Assembly: GCF_025362455.1 (NCBI RefSeq)
Contig: NZ_JANYGJ010000024.1
Span: forward strand, 1-12,502
Direction of reading: 5' to 3'
DNA: 12,502 nt
From: Deinococcus sp.
GTDB taxonomy: Bacteria > Deinococcota > Deinococci > Deinococcales > Deinococcaceae
Part shown: piece by piece, positions 1 to 7,661 of the stretch
Numbering within the stretch: position 1 is the first letter of the stretch
Layout: each line of letters opens with the position of its first letter
Notes under the pieces: model-generated
Database searches by the model: none
Seen by the model: the letters and a program-made list of their open reading frames with translations, nothing else
Told to the model about the DNA's origin: nothing
Position numbers and translations under genes: made by a program

Positions 1-147
1 GCCGCCCGGCAGCCGCTGGGACGCCAGGCGCAGCCGGAGGAGGTGGCGCGGGTGGTGGTGTTTCTGGCCTCCGGGGGAGGGTCGTTCATGACCGGCTCGG
101 TGGTGACGGTGGACGGCGGCTGCACGGCGACGTTTAACCACGGATAG
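1..147 (+). CDS. Short-chain dehydrogenase/reductase, C-terminal end (partial)
   Basis: Frame 1 is open from the window edge to a TAG at 145-147, giving the last 48 residues of a protein that starts outside. The sequence runs PLGRQAQPEEVA, then VVVFLAS, then MTGSVVTVDGG. This is the usual C-terminal signature of classical Rossmann-fold SDR enzymes: PLGR.. PEE(V/I)A, FLAS...., (I/M)TG..(I/V)..VDGG. Such enzymes are soluble NAD(P)H-dependent alcohol or ketone oxidoreductases. The catalytic Ser-Tyr-Lys and the cofactor-binding glycine motif lie outside the window, so substrate and cofactor cannot be judged. The gene converges on the polyamine cluster and ends 166 bp from its last gene, so it is probably a separate transcription unit. 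The family call is firm; the specific function is unknown. Confidence 0.88.
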   Translation, partial: AARQPLGRQAQPEEVARVVVFLASGGGSFMTGSVVTVDGGCTATFNHG

Positions 148-218
148 GAGTCGCCTTCACCAGCACTCATGTGGGATTAACAGAATTCCATGCATGTAGT
201 GGGAACGCTGCCCGGTGG

Positions 219-267
219 CCCCTCACCCCGCTGCTGCTCAGCGCCCCTCTCCCACAAGGGCGAGGGG
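219..267 (+). repeat. GC-rich palindromic intergenic repeat, copy 1
   Basis: This lies between the two convergent stop codons (147 and 314). It starts with CCCCTCACCCC at 219, followed by a small hairpin (CGCTG 229-233 paired with CAGCG 239-243). A stronger hairpin follows: CCCCTCTCCC 244-253, loop ACAA, GGGCGAGGGG 258-267, which is ten pairs with one mismatch. The layout matches copy 2 at 7662-7702 read on the opposite strand. Similar CCCCTC...ACAAGGG...GAGGGG repeats are scattered between genes in many GC-rich bacteria. It may act as a bidirectional stem-loop end for both transcripts, but there is no T-run on either side, so an intrinsic terminator is not shown. Confidence 0.6.
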
Positions 268-313
268 TCAACAGCGCCGTCCTGAGTTAGCAGAGAATCA
301 AGTTAGTCCCGTG

Positions 314-2332
314 TCACACCAGCTTCAGCCCCCCAACCGGCGGCCCCGGAAACTCACTCACCGCTGGCTCGGAGGCGCCCAGCAACTCGCGCACGGCCCG
401 GACGCCCTGGTCGATGGCGCTGTGGGTGTAGGCGTAGGCGCCCGAATCCGAGTTGGCGATGGCGACACGCCCCCAGCCGCGCCGGGCCGCCGTGATCGGC
501 AACGGTCCGGCAGGCCAGTAGGCGTCGTTGGGGCGCATGTATTCGTAGGTGTAGCCGTGCGCCCAGCGGTTGTTACTGATCGCGGCGATGTCGCGGGCCG
601 GGTCGAAGTCGGCGCCGCTCAGCGCCCCGGCCAGCAATCGGCGGGTCTGGCGCTCGTAGTCGGCCAGCGTCAGGCGCGTCATTTCCATGCGGCCCGCATT
701 GGACTGGGTGCGGGCGTCCTGGCCCGCTTGCCCGCCCGGAATGCGGCGCAGGTGCAGCACCACCGGGTCGCTGGCCTTCTGGGCAAAAGTGTAGCCGCCC
801 ATGCTGACCGGAAAGTCGAGGTCGGCCCCGATCCAGAAGTGACCCGGCGAGGTGATGGCCTCAAGTTTGAGCTTCTCGAAGGCTCGCCAGTTGCGCAGCA
901 CGACGTTGGTGTAGATCAGCGGCACCTTGACCTGATCGCGCAGGGCACCGACTTGCGCCGCGCCCAGCTCGCCTGTCAGGTACGGAATGACCCGGTGCCA
1001 GCAGGCCAGCACCACCCGGCCCGCCACCACGCTGCGGGTCTCGCCCTGGTAGACGTAATCGACCTGGACCTGTTTGGCGCTGCCGGGGTCGCCCAGGTGC
1101 CGGACGCGCACCGCCGTGCTGCTGAGGCGCACCCGCACCGGCTGGCCGGACACGTCGAGCCGGGCGGCGCTCACGTTCACCAGCGGCAGCGTCTCCATGC
1201 CCTGGCCGGGCACCGCCGCCGGAATCAGCGAGCGCAGCAGGGCGCGGGCCACGCTGGCGTTGCCGTCGGGGAAGTGGTAGATGTACTTGTCTGGGTCGGT
1301 GGCCAGCAGGCGTCCGCTGGGGCTCATGGCCTTGTCCGGGCGCCCACTCAGGCCCAAGCCGTCAAAACCGGGATTGCCGTTGGCCCAGGCGTCCAGGGCA
1401 CCCACGATGTCGGTTCCGGCGCCGAAATACTCGCGGGTACTGTCGGCAAAGTAGGTGTCGAGCTGTGGATCGGCGCCCACGGTCTTCAGCAGGTAATCGC
1501 GGTAGGTCATCTTCGAGAGCAGCGCCCGTTTCTCAGCCTCGCTGCGGCCCTTCAGGTAATCGCGGGGCGCGTCGATCAGCTCGGTCAGGTCGCGCCTGGC
1601 CTTGGCGTTCAGCGGCGTCTGCGGCACCCAACTGGCCGCCTTGCCCACCCGGCGCACGGTGGCTGAGCGGCCAAACACCGCCTTGTCGAAATAGGTGCCC
1701 GGCTCCAACTGGCGGCGGCTGGCCCAGTCGCCGTCGTAGTAACCCTCGAACTTCTTGGGCTCGATGCTGACGCTGTGTAGCATCTCTTTGACCGCCGGAC
1801 TGAAATAGCTCGGCGACTGAAGCGACTGCGAGCCACCGTAACCGATGACGGTGCGCCCGCCGACCTTGAAGGTGTTGCGCTGCGCGTGGCCGCCCACATC
1901 GGCCAGCGGGTCGATCAGCAGAATCCGGGCCTTGGGTTGCAGGCGCCTGAACTCGTGCGCCGCCGCCAGCCCGCTGATGCCCGCACCGACCACCACCAGG
2001 TCGTAGATTTCGCCGGTCGGCGCTGCCTTGGGCGGCGTGTAGGTTCCGTCGCGGATGGCGTGCATGACGGCGTTGCTCGCCTCGGACTGGCCCAGCAAGC
2101 TGCTTTGGATGGGCGCCGCGTTGGTTGCCGCCGCCGCCCGGCCCCAGGGTAGTGAAGCCTGGGCCGCCAGCGCCGCCGCGCCGTAGGCCACGCCGTTCAG
2201 AAAGTCGCGCCGGGCGATGCGGCGGTTCATCCCCAGGGCGCGGTCCTCGGCAGTGCTGGTTAGATCCGGGCTGGATTGTGGGTCCGTGGAATTGAGCGGA
2301 TTGGCTGGATGATTGTCCTCTGGCTCACTCAT
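314..2332 (-). CDS. spdH: Tat-exported FAD oxidoreductase, spermidine dehydrogenase family
   Basis: The product has 672 residues. Residues 35-72 form a twin-arginine signal: MNRRIARRDFLNG with RR at 41-42, then an Ala-rich hydrophobic stretch and an AxA-type site near 66-72. The dinucleotide-binding motif DLVVVGAGISG is at 111-121, followed by an acidic strand end (LLIDP, 138-142) and GGH at 147-149. HFPDGNAS in the middle and ANSDSGAYAYTHSAIDQG (626-643) near the C-terminus are hallmarks of the NAD(P)-binding/FAD proteins annotated as spermidine dehydrogenase (Pseudomonas SpdH, about 620 residues). Those enzymes split spermidine at the secondary amine and pass electrons to a respiratory acceptor. 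Only one Cys is visible, so there is no c-type haem motif. The ATG at 2332 follows AAAGGAG with 5-nt spacing and lies 18 nt after the gabD stop. M35 is a poorer start. The family call is strong; spermidine as the true substrate is supported by context but not proven. Confidence 0.8.
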   Translation of the reverse strand: MSEPEDNHPANPLNSTDPQSSPDLTSTAEDRALGMNRRIARRDFLNGVAYGAAALAAQASLPWGRAAAATNAAPIQSSLLGQSEASNAVMHAIRDGTYTPPKAAPTGEIYDLVVVGAGISGLAAAHEFRRLQPKARILLIDPLADVGGHAQRNTFKVGGRTVIGYGGSQSLQSPSYFSPAVKEMLHSVSIEPKKFEGYYDGDWASRRQLEPGTYFDKAVFGRSATVRRVGKAASWVPQTPLNAKARRDLTELIDAPRDYLKGRSEAEKRALLSKMTYRDYLLKTVGADPQLDTYFADSTREYFGAGTDIVGALDAWANGNPGFDGLGLSGRPDKAMSPSGRLLATDPDKYIYHFPDGNASVARALLRSLIPAAVPGQGMETLPLVNVSAARLDVSGQPVRVRLSSTAVRVRHLGDPGSAKQVQVDYVYQGETRSVVAGRVVLACWHRVIPYLTGELGAAQVGALRDQVKVPLIYTNVVLRNWRAFEKLKLEAITSPGHFWIGADLDFPVSMGGYTFAQKASDPVVLHLRRIPGGQAGQDARTQSNAGRMEMTRLTLADYERQTRRLLAGALSGADFDPARDIAAISNNRWAHGYTYEYMRPNDAYWPAGPLPITAARRGWGRVAIANSDSGAYAYTHSAIDQGVRAVRELLGASEPAVSEFPGPPVGGLKLV

Positions 2333-2350
2333 AAGAACTCCTTTCGCTGT

Positions 2351-3808
2351 TCAGACGCCGAAACTGACGTACTTGACCTGCAAGTATTCATCCAGGCCCC
2401 AGTGACCGCCCTCGCGGCCCACGCCGCTGTTCTTGAAACCGCCGAACGGCGCCTGCGCCGCCGCGCCGACCGGGCCGCCGTCGTTGACGCCGATGATGCC
2501 GTACTCCAGCGCCTCGGTGACGCGGAAGGCCCGCGAGAGGTCACGGGTGAAGACGTAGGCAGCCAGCCCGTACTCGGAATCGTTGGCGAGCCGCACAGCT
2601 TCCTCATCGCTGGAGAAGCTGACGATGGGCGCCACCGGCCCGAAGGTTTCCTCGCGCAGCATCAGCGTGCCGGGCTGCACGCCGCTGAGGACTGTCGGCG
2701 CAAAGTAGCGCCCGGTCAAGGTCTGCCCACCGGTCTGAAAGGCCGCGCCGCGCTCCACCGCGTCGGCGACGTGGGCGCTGACCTTGGCGTGACCCTGATC
2801 GTCGACCAGCGGCCCGATTTCGGTGGCCGGGTCGAGCGGGTCGCCCACCTTCAATTTGCTGGCGGCCAGGGCGAAGGCGTCCGCAAACTGTTCGGCAATA
2901 CTTTCGTGGACGTAAAACCGGTTGCTCGAAATACAGGTCTGTCCGGCGTTGCGAAACTTGCTGACGATGCTCTCGCGAACCGCCAGCTCGATGTCGGCGT
3001 CGGCGAACACGATGGTGGGCGCGTGGCCGCCCAGCTCCAGGCTGACGCGCTTGAGGGTAGTCGCGGCCTGGGCATACAGCAGCCGCCCCACGTCGGTGCT
3101 GCCGGTGAAGGCGATCTTGCGGACGCGAATATCGTCGAAAAAAGGCTTGCTGAAGCTGGCCGGATCGGACGCCGCCAGCACCTGCAAGGTTCCCGCCGGG
3201 CCGCCCGCCTGACGCCACAGCTCGGCGAGCAGCAGCGCGGTCAGCGGCGACTGCTCGGCAGGCTTGAGAATCACCGTGCAGCCTGCCGCCAGCGCGGGCG
3301 CAGCCTTGCGGGCGATCATCGACATCGGGAAGTTCCAGGGGGTCACGGCGTAGACCACGCCCAGCGGCTCGCTGCGGGTCAGGCCGCGCTTGTGGGCAAA
3401 GCGGCTGGGCACCCGCTCCCCGGCAATCTGGCGGGCGGCGTCCACGTAGAATCGGATATAGCCGTTGCCGCCGCCGATCTCACCGTGCGCCTCGGTGACG
3501 GGTTTGCCCATCTCCAGCGCCATGACCCTCGCCATCTGCGGCGCGTGTTCGTCGATCAGGTCCGCCCAGCGCGACAGGATCTCGGCCCGCTTGAAGTTGT
3601 CGAGTTTCCAGGTGTCGAAGGCGACCAGCGCGGCCTCGATGGCGTCCACGGCTTCCTGCGGGCCACAGTCGGCGACCTGGGCCAGCGCGGAGCCGTCGTG
3701 GGGCGTATCCACCGTGAAGGTGCGTGGCAGGGCACGCCACTGCCCGGCGATGAAGGCTCCGGTGGGCACATCGGCGAGTTCGGGGCGGACGGTGGGGGTC
3801 TGTGTCAT
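2351..3808 (-). CDS. gabD: Succinate-semialdehyde dehydrogenase (GabD-like aldehyde dehydrogenase)
   Basis: With the start at 3808 this is a 485-residue cytoplasmic enzyme, matching the usual GabD length of about 482. It oxidises succinate semialdehyde to succinate with NAD(P)+. Visible landmarks are TPWNFP (156-161, oxyanion Asn159), FTGSTDVGR (234-242), the general base Glu258 in SLELGG, the nucleophile Cys292 in RNAGQTC, EETFGPVAP (386-394) and the C-terminal ALEYGIIGVN and PFGGFKNSGVGREG blocks. The last two, together with the pattern SKFRNAGQTC.SSNR, are closer to GabD than to betaine or aminobutyraldehyde dehydrogenases. The frame stays open upstream to an ATG at 3910, but that would overlap the amidohydrolase by 83 nt. 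The ATG at 3808 has GAGG six bases upstream. Activity on 4-aminobutanal as well cannot be excluded, since no other aldehyde dehydrogenase is in the cluster. Confidence 0.88.
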   Translation of the reverse strand: MTQTPTVRPELADVPTGAFIAGQWRALPRTFTVDTPHDGSALAQVADCGPQEAVDAIEAALVAFDTWKLDNFKRAEILSRWADLIDEHAPQMARVMALEMGKPVTEAHGEIGGGNGYIRFYVDAARQIAGERVPSRFAHKRGLTRSEPLGVVYAVTPWNFPMSMIARKAAPALAAGCTVILKPAEQSPLTALLLAELWRQAGGPAGTLQVLAASDPASFSKPFFDDIRVRKIAFTGSTDVGRLLYAQAATTLKRVSLELGGHAPTIVFADADIELAVRESIVSKFRNAGQTCISSNRFYVHESIAEQFADAFALAASKLKVGDPLDPATEIGPLVDDQGHAKVSAHVADAVERGAAFQTGGQTLTGRYFAPTVLSGVQPGTLMLREETFGPVAPIVSFSSDEEAVRLANDSEYGLAAYVFTRDLSRAFRVTEALEYGIIGVNDGGPVGAAAQAPFGGFKNSGVGREGGHWGLDEYLQVKYVSFGV

Positions 3809-3814
3809 GGGCAA

Positions 3815-3819
3815 CCTCG
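3815..3819 (-). promoter_or_regulatory. Ribosome binding site that decides the gabD start
   Basis: On the minus strand CGAGG lies six bases before the ATG at 3808, inside the 19-nt gap after the amidohydrolase stop. No comparable match supports the longer frame beginning at 3910. Confidence 0.6.
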
Positions 3820-3827
3820 GTGGTGGT

Positions 3828-5387
3828 TCAGGTGGGGACGGGGCTGGAGATGTTATGGGCGACTCCGCCAACATAACTGCCTTGAACGGGAATAGCTGCC
3901 GGGCGGGCACTGTTCAGTGGATCGGCGCCCAGCACGGTGAGATCGGCCCACTTGCCGATTTCCAGGCTGCCCCGGTTGCCCTCGTCGCCCTGGGCGCGGG
4001 CGCCGCCGAGCGTGTAGGCCCGCAGGGCTTCGAGCGGCGTGATGGCCTGGCCCGGCACCATCGGCTCCTGCACGGCGGCCTGGAGGCCATGCAGCGGACG
4101 CACCTCGCGCACCACCGGCCCGTCGGAGCTGAGCGCCAGGTTGAGCCCGGCGTCCAGCATCGAGCGTAGCGGATAGGTACGCGGCAGGAATTCAGGCGGC
4201 AGGTAGCGCTCGAAATTGCCACGCAACTCGTGCAGAAAGATGGCCTGCGGAACGGCGTGGACGCCGAGCGTGTGGGCACGCGCCAGATGCTGCGCCGATG
4301 GCAAGCCGAAGTGTTCGATGCGGTGCCGCAAATCGCTCGGATGTTCGCGGTCCAGCCGCTCGTACACGTCCAGAAGCTGATCGAGCGCCCTGTCCCCGAT
4401 GGCGTGCGCCCCGATGCAGAAGCCCGCCTGGTGTGCTTCCCTTGCCAGCTCGTATAGCTCGTTCGTCTCGAAACGCAGAAAGCCCCGTGTGGGCTGAATG
4501 GTATTCCGGTAGTCCTGGGACAGCGCCGCCGTCGCCCCGCTCAGTCCGCCGTCGGTAAAAAACTTGACCGAATCGCAGCGCAGCATGTCTGAAACGTGCT
4601 TCTCCGGCAGCGGGTAGGTCTCGCTGCCCCCGTCCGGCCTGCGGATGTAGAGCAGGTTGACCCTAATCGGCAAGGCGTGTCGGACGTCCAGGGCACGGTA
4701 GGCGGCGTACAGCGGCGGATCGACGGCGGGGTCGGTGACGCTGGTGAGGCCCAGGGAAGCCAGATAGTCCAGCCCGGCCAGAATCCAGCGCTCGTACTGC
4801 GCCTGATCGGGTTGCGGCATGGCGCGGGTGACCAGGCCGAAGGCCGTCTCGTACAGCAACCCCGCCCCGAAGTCGATCTGGCCGCCCGCTGGTGTGGACG
4901 TACTGGCGTTGATCCGGGCCGCCTCCAGCGCCGCCGAGTTGACCGCGTGGATGTGGGCACAGGTGCGGGTCAGGAGCACCGGGTTATGTGGCGCTACTTC
5001 GTCCAGCTTCTGCCGGGTTGGCGACTGTCCGCCCGTCAGCGCCTCGTTCCAGCCACGCCCGATCAGCCATTGGCCGGGTTCCAGGCTCGCCGCCCGCTGC
5101 GCCACCTGCGCGTGCAGCTCATCCATCTCGCCGACACCGCGCAGGTCGAGGCTGGTGGTCCGCAGTTGCCCCACCTTCCAGACGTGGATGTGAGCGTCGT
5201 TCAGGCCCGGCGTGACGACGGCGCCGCCCAGGTCACGGCGCTCGACTGCCGGGCTGGCCTGCGCCTGGACGCTCTCCAGCTCGCCCAGAGCCGCAATCTT
5301 GCCGTCCCGAATCAGCAGGGCCGACACTTCACGGTTCCCGGCGTCGAGGGTCAGGAAGCGGGCGCCGGACAGCAGCAATTCGCTCAC
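3828..5387 (-). CDS. YtcJ/NfdA-like metal-dependent amidohydrolase (Amidohydro_3 family)
   Basis: This is a 519-residue member of the amidohydrolase superfamily, related to YtcJ and N-substituted formamide deformylase. After a small N-terminal beta-sandwich segment (GARFLTLDAGN, then LLIRDGKIAALG), metal ligands His66 and His68 sit in PGLNDAHIH. Further barrel landmarks are AHIHAVNSAAL (144-154), Lys275 in SVKFFTDGGLSG (the usual position of the bridging carboxylated Lys), His328 in GAHAIGDRALD, His359 in RHRIEHFG and Asp422 in LSSDGPV. The full binuclear-type metal site therefore seems intact. The family hydrolyses C-N bonds of N-acyl amines and related compounds; the substrate here is unknown. 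The start is a GTG at 5387 that overlaps the GNAT stop as GTGA, with GCGAGG just upstream. The frame extends to 5759, but that part is the antisense-like shadow of the GNAT gene. Coupling to an acetyltransferase suggests an N-acylated amine intermediate. Confidence 0.85.
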   Translation of the reverse strand: MSELLLSGARFLTLDAGNREVSALLIRDGKIAALGELESVQAQASPAVERRDLGGAVVTPGLNDAHIHVWKVGQLRTTSLDLRGVGEMDELHAQVAQRAASLEPGQWLIGRGWNEALTGGQSPTRQKLDEVAPHNPVLLTRTCAHIHAVNSAALEAARINASTSTPAGGQIDFGAGLLYETAFGLVTRAMPQPDQAQYERWILAGLDYLASLGLTSVTDPAVDPPLYAAYRALDVRHALPIRVNLLYIRRPDGGSETYPLPEKHVSDMLRCDSVKFFTDGGLSGATAALSQDYRNTIQPTRGFLRFETNELYELAREAHQAGFCIGAHAIGDRALDQLLDVYERLDREHPSDLRHRIEHFGLPSAQHLARAHTLGVHAVPQAIFLHELRGNFERYLPPEFLPRTYPLRSMLDAGLNLALSSDGPVVREVRPLHGLQAAVQEPMVPGQAITPLEALRAYTLGGARAQGDEGNRGSLEIGKWADLTVLGADPLNSARPAAIPVQGSYVGGVAHNISSPVPT

Positions 5388-6145
5388 GCCCTCGCCTGCT
5401 CCGGCCAGCCCATCTTTTCCGGCCAGCCCAGATCCGGGTTGCGCCAGACGATGAACACGCCGTAATTGCAGCAGCTCGCGTCGTCCAGGTAGTCGGGGAT
5501 GATGCCCCAGACGCGGTAATGCCGCTTGAGCTGCACGCTCAGCACCGGGTCTTGCAACTCGTTGAGGACGACCCGGTGGACATATTCCTCGATGGGCATA
5601 ACCTGGGCGTGGCGGCTGTAGCCCTTGGGCATGGCCCCGGCGGCGTGCCCGCGCAGTTTCAGGCGGCGTACCAGGGCCTGCCGCGCCGAATACAGCAGCG
5701 TGCTCAGGCCCTGGCCCCGGTAGTCGGGATGCACGCCGATATCCGCGCCGTAGAGCCACCGGCCCTGCGGCTGGTGGGTGCTGAGGGTGTTGTCGCCGAC
5801 CTCCTCCATGTAGGGGTGGGCGTAGCGGGCGAAGTCGATGTCCAGAATCAGATCGGTGCTGCTGGCCGCCACCCGGCCCTCCAGGCTGTCCCAGACGGCG
5901 AACTGGCCTTCAGGGAAGATCTGGAGCTGCGCGCGGAAATGCTCCGGCCCCATCAGCTCGGCCTCGCTGAGATCGGGGAAGCAGGCCCGCTGCACGGCGC
6001 TCAGGCCGTCGGCCATCCAGACCTGAGACGGCAGCACCCAGTAGCGCCCGTTCGTGCTGGACGCCAGGCGCGGCAACTCGGCGACGGATTCGAGTCCAGC
6101 ACTCTCCGGTCCAACATGGTCGGGTCCAGGCTTCACCCCGTTCAC
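5384..6145 (-). CDS. GNAT-family N-acetyltransferase, YhcX-type domain without the nitrilase
   Basis: This 253-residue protein carries an acetyl-CoA-binding motif at 137-152 (GVHPDYRGQGLSTLLY, with RGQG as the pyrophosphate loop). Around it are FPEGQFAV (77-84), SSTDLILDID (95-104), MPIEEYVHRV (183-192), LQDPVLSVQL (197-206) and a closing NYGVFIVWRNP. These blocks recall the acetyltransferase half of bifunctional GNAT/carbon-nitrogen hydrolase proteins such as Bacillus YhcX. Here the protein ends where the nitrilase domain would begin, and the next gene supplies an unrelated amidohydrolase. The acceptor amine is unknown; a polyamine or amino acid is plausible from context. The start is a GTG at 6145 sharing GTGA with the aminotransferase stop, and a second in-frame GTG is three codons on. 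The first 30 or so residues look unstructured, so the exact start is less certain than the family. Confidence 0.8.
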   Translation of the reverse strand: MNGVKPGPDHVGPESAGLESVAELPRLASSTNGRYWVLPSQVWMADGLSAVQRACFPDLSEAELMGPEHFRAQLQIFPEGQFAVWDSLEGRVAASSTDLILDIDFARYAHPYMEEVGDNTLSTHQPQGRWLYGADIGVHPDYRGQGLSTLLYSARQALVRRLKLRGHAAGAMPKGYSRHAQVMPIEEYVHRVVLNELQDPVLSVQLKRHYRVWGIIPDYLDDASCCNYGVFIVWRNPDLGWPEKMGWPEQARA

Positions 6146-7569
6146 GACGAAAAGCTGGTTTCAGACTTCTTCTCGTCCCAGACCTCACGCACGACCCCGG
6201 CCACCACGCCCAGCGCCTCCTCAAGCTGCTCCTGGGGGATGTTCAGCGCGGGCAGGAAGCGCACGGCGTTGGTATACAGTCCCGCCCGCATCACGATCAC
6301 GCCGCGCCGGAAACTGCGCTGGACAACTTCGAGCACGGGGTCGGGCCAGGGCGTGCGGGCCTCGTCTTTGATGAACTCGATGGCCATCATGCCGCCGAGG
6401 CCGCGAATGTCGCCCAGCGCCGGAACGTCCTGCTGCACGGCGCCGAAGACGCGCCGCACGGCTTCCTCGATGCGCCCGGCCCCGGCCAGGAATTCAGGAT
6501 CGGTCAGCAGCTTCAGGCTCGCCACGGCCGCTGCTGCGGCCAGCGGGCCGCCGCCGTAGGTGCTGCCCACCGCGCCCAGGTGCGGCGCGTCCATGATCTC
6601 GGCCCTGCCGGTCACAGCGCTGATCGGCAGCCCGGCGCCCAGGCTCTTGGCGGCAATCACCATATCGGGAATCACCCCGCTATGCTCGATGGCGAACAGC
6701 TTGCCGGTGCGCCCGGAGCCGCTCTGGATCTCGTCGGCGATCATCACGGCGCCGACCCGCGTGCAGATTTCGCGGATCTTGCGCAGAAACTGCGCCGGAA
6801 CCGGCACGATGCCGCCCTCGCCCAGCACCGGTTCGATGACGATGGCCGCGATGGAGGGGCCGTCGATGTAGGCCACCAGCGCGTGTTCGAGCTGGGCGTC
6901 GCACCAGTCGAGGTAGGCGGCCTCGCTCATGCCGGGCGGCATACGGAACAGGTTGGGCAGCGCCAGGCGGTAGATTTCCGGCGCGAACGGCCCCATGTTC
7001 TTCTTGAACAGGCCGTATTTGCTGGTCATGCCCATGGTCAGGTTGCTGCGCCCGTGGTACGAGCCCTCGAACACGACGATTCCGGCCCGGCCCGTATAGT
7101 AGCGGGCGATCTTGACCGCGTTCTCGACGGCCTCGGCGCCGCCGTTGGCGAGGATGGTCTTCTTGGGAAAGTCGCCCGGCGCGTGCGCGTTCAGCAGTTC
7201 GGCCACCTGCGCGTAGCCGTCGTGGTTGACGACCAGCATGCCGGGGTTGACCGCCTGCTGGGCCTGCTCGACCAGGGCGGCCACCACGTCCGGATGGTTG
7301 TGCCCGACGGCCAGCACGCCGATGCCGCCGATCAGGTCGATGATGGTGTTGCCGTCCACGTCATGAATCAGCGAGCCCTGCGCCGACTTGACGCTCAGGG
7401 CCACGACCTGCCCCAGCGCGGCGGTGACGTGCTGCTTGCGGCGGTTTTGCAATCGCACGCTCTCCGGGCCGGGCAGCCAGGTCGCGAGTTTGATAGCTCT
7501 GCTGGCCGAGGGGCTGGCAGGCTCGACGGCTGGTTCAGGGGCGGGCCGGGTGGGTGGGGTAGCAGTCAT
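6142..7569 (-). CDS. Class III PLP-dependent aminotransferase, GabT-like paralogue
   Basis: This 475-residue fold-type I aminotransferase resembles the downstream-most parts of GabT but is divergent from its neighbour. Visible sites are GGIGVLAVGHNHP (81-93), GGAEAVENAVKIAR (143-156, phosphate loop), SYHGR (170-174), EPVLGEGG (246-253), ADEIQSGSGRTG (278-289, Asp279 to the pyridine nitrogen), the Schiff-base lysine Lys308 in AAKSLGAGLP, and STYGGGP (336-342). By spacing from the lysine, Ile83, Glu251 and Ile281 fall where E. coli GabT has Ile50, Glu211 and Val241, which supports a terminal-amine (omega) donor. Odd points are a Pro-rich, probably disordered first 23 residues and GGG where GabT usually has AGN. 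The ATG at 7569 follows GGAGG with six-base spacing. The GNAT start overlaps its stop. It could act on GABA, putrescine, 1,3-diaminopropane or beta-alanine; sequence alone does not decide. Confidence 0.85.
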   Translation of the reverse strand: MTATPPTRPAPEPAVEPASPSASRAIKLATWLPGPESVRLQNRRKQHVTAALGQVVALSVKSAQGSLIHDVDGNTIIDLIGGIGVLAVGHNHPDVVAALVEQAQQAVNPGMLVVNHDGYAQVAELLNAHAPGDFPKKTILANGGAEAVENAVKIARYYTGRAGIVVFEGSYHGRSNLTMGMTSKYGLFKKNMGPFAPEIYRLALPNLFRMPPGMSEAAYLDWCDAQLEHALVAYIDGPSIAAIVIEPVLGEGGIVPVPAQFLRKIREICTRVGAVMIADEIQSGSGRTGKLFAIEHSGVIPDMVIAAKSLGAGLPISAVTGRAEIMDAPHLGAVGSTYGGGPLAAAAAVASLKLLTDPEFLAGAGRIEEAVRRVFGAVQQDVPALGDIRGLGGMMAIEFIKDEARTPWPDPVLEVVQRSFRRGVIVMRAGLYTNAVRFLPALNIPQEQLEEALGVVAGVVREVWDEKKSETSFSS

Positions 7570-7661
7570 GGGGAGCCTCCGGGGGAAGTGGGGAGCGGGG
7601 CGCAGGACGCGGTGCGCGGTACGCAGGAACAGCTATTTGAGCTTGAAGTGCCTTCGTTCCT

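Noticed and set aside
244..267. Intrinsic terminator between the convergent genes
   Set aside because: The hairpin is strong but no T-run follows on either strand, so I list it as a repeat and not as a terminator.
215..1666. Long plus-strand open frame (483 codons) opposite the spdH gene
   Set aside because: It is antisense to a gene with clear family motifs; its product is low-complexity Ala/Gly/Val/Arg/His text typical of a shadow frame in GC-rich DNA.
2276..3895. Long plus-strand open frame (539 codons) opposite gabD
   Set aside because: Antisense to an intact dehydrogenase; no recognisable domain, and composition typical of reverse-strand GC-rich coding DNA.
3809..3910. N-terminal extension of gabD to 3910
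   Set aside because: It would overlap the amidohydrolase end and add residues not found in GabD; the ATG at 3808 has a ribosome binding site and gives the family length.
5388..5759. N-terminal extension of the amidohydrolase to codon 1 at 5759
   Set aside because: This part overlaps the GNAT gene in another frame and is Arg/Pro/Gly-rich with no domain; the GTG at 5387 overlapping the GNAT stop is a far better start.
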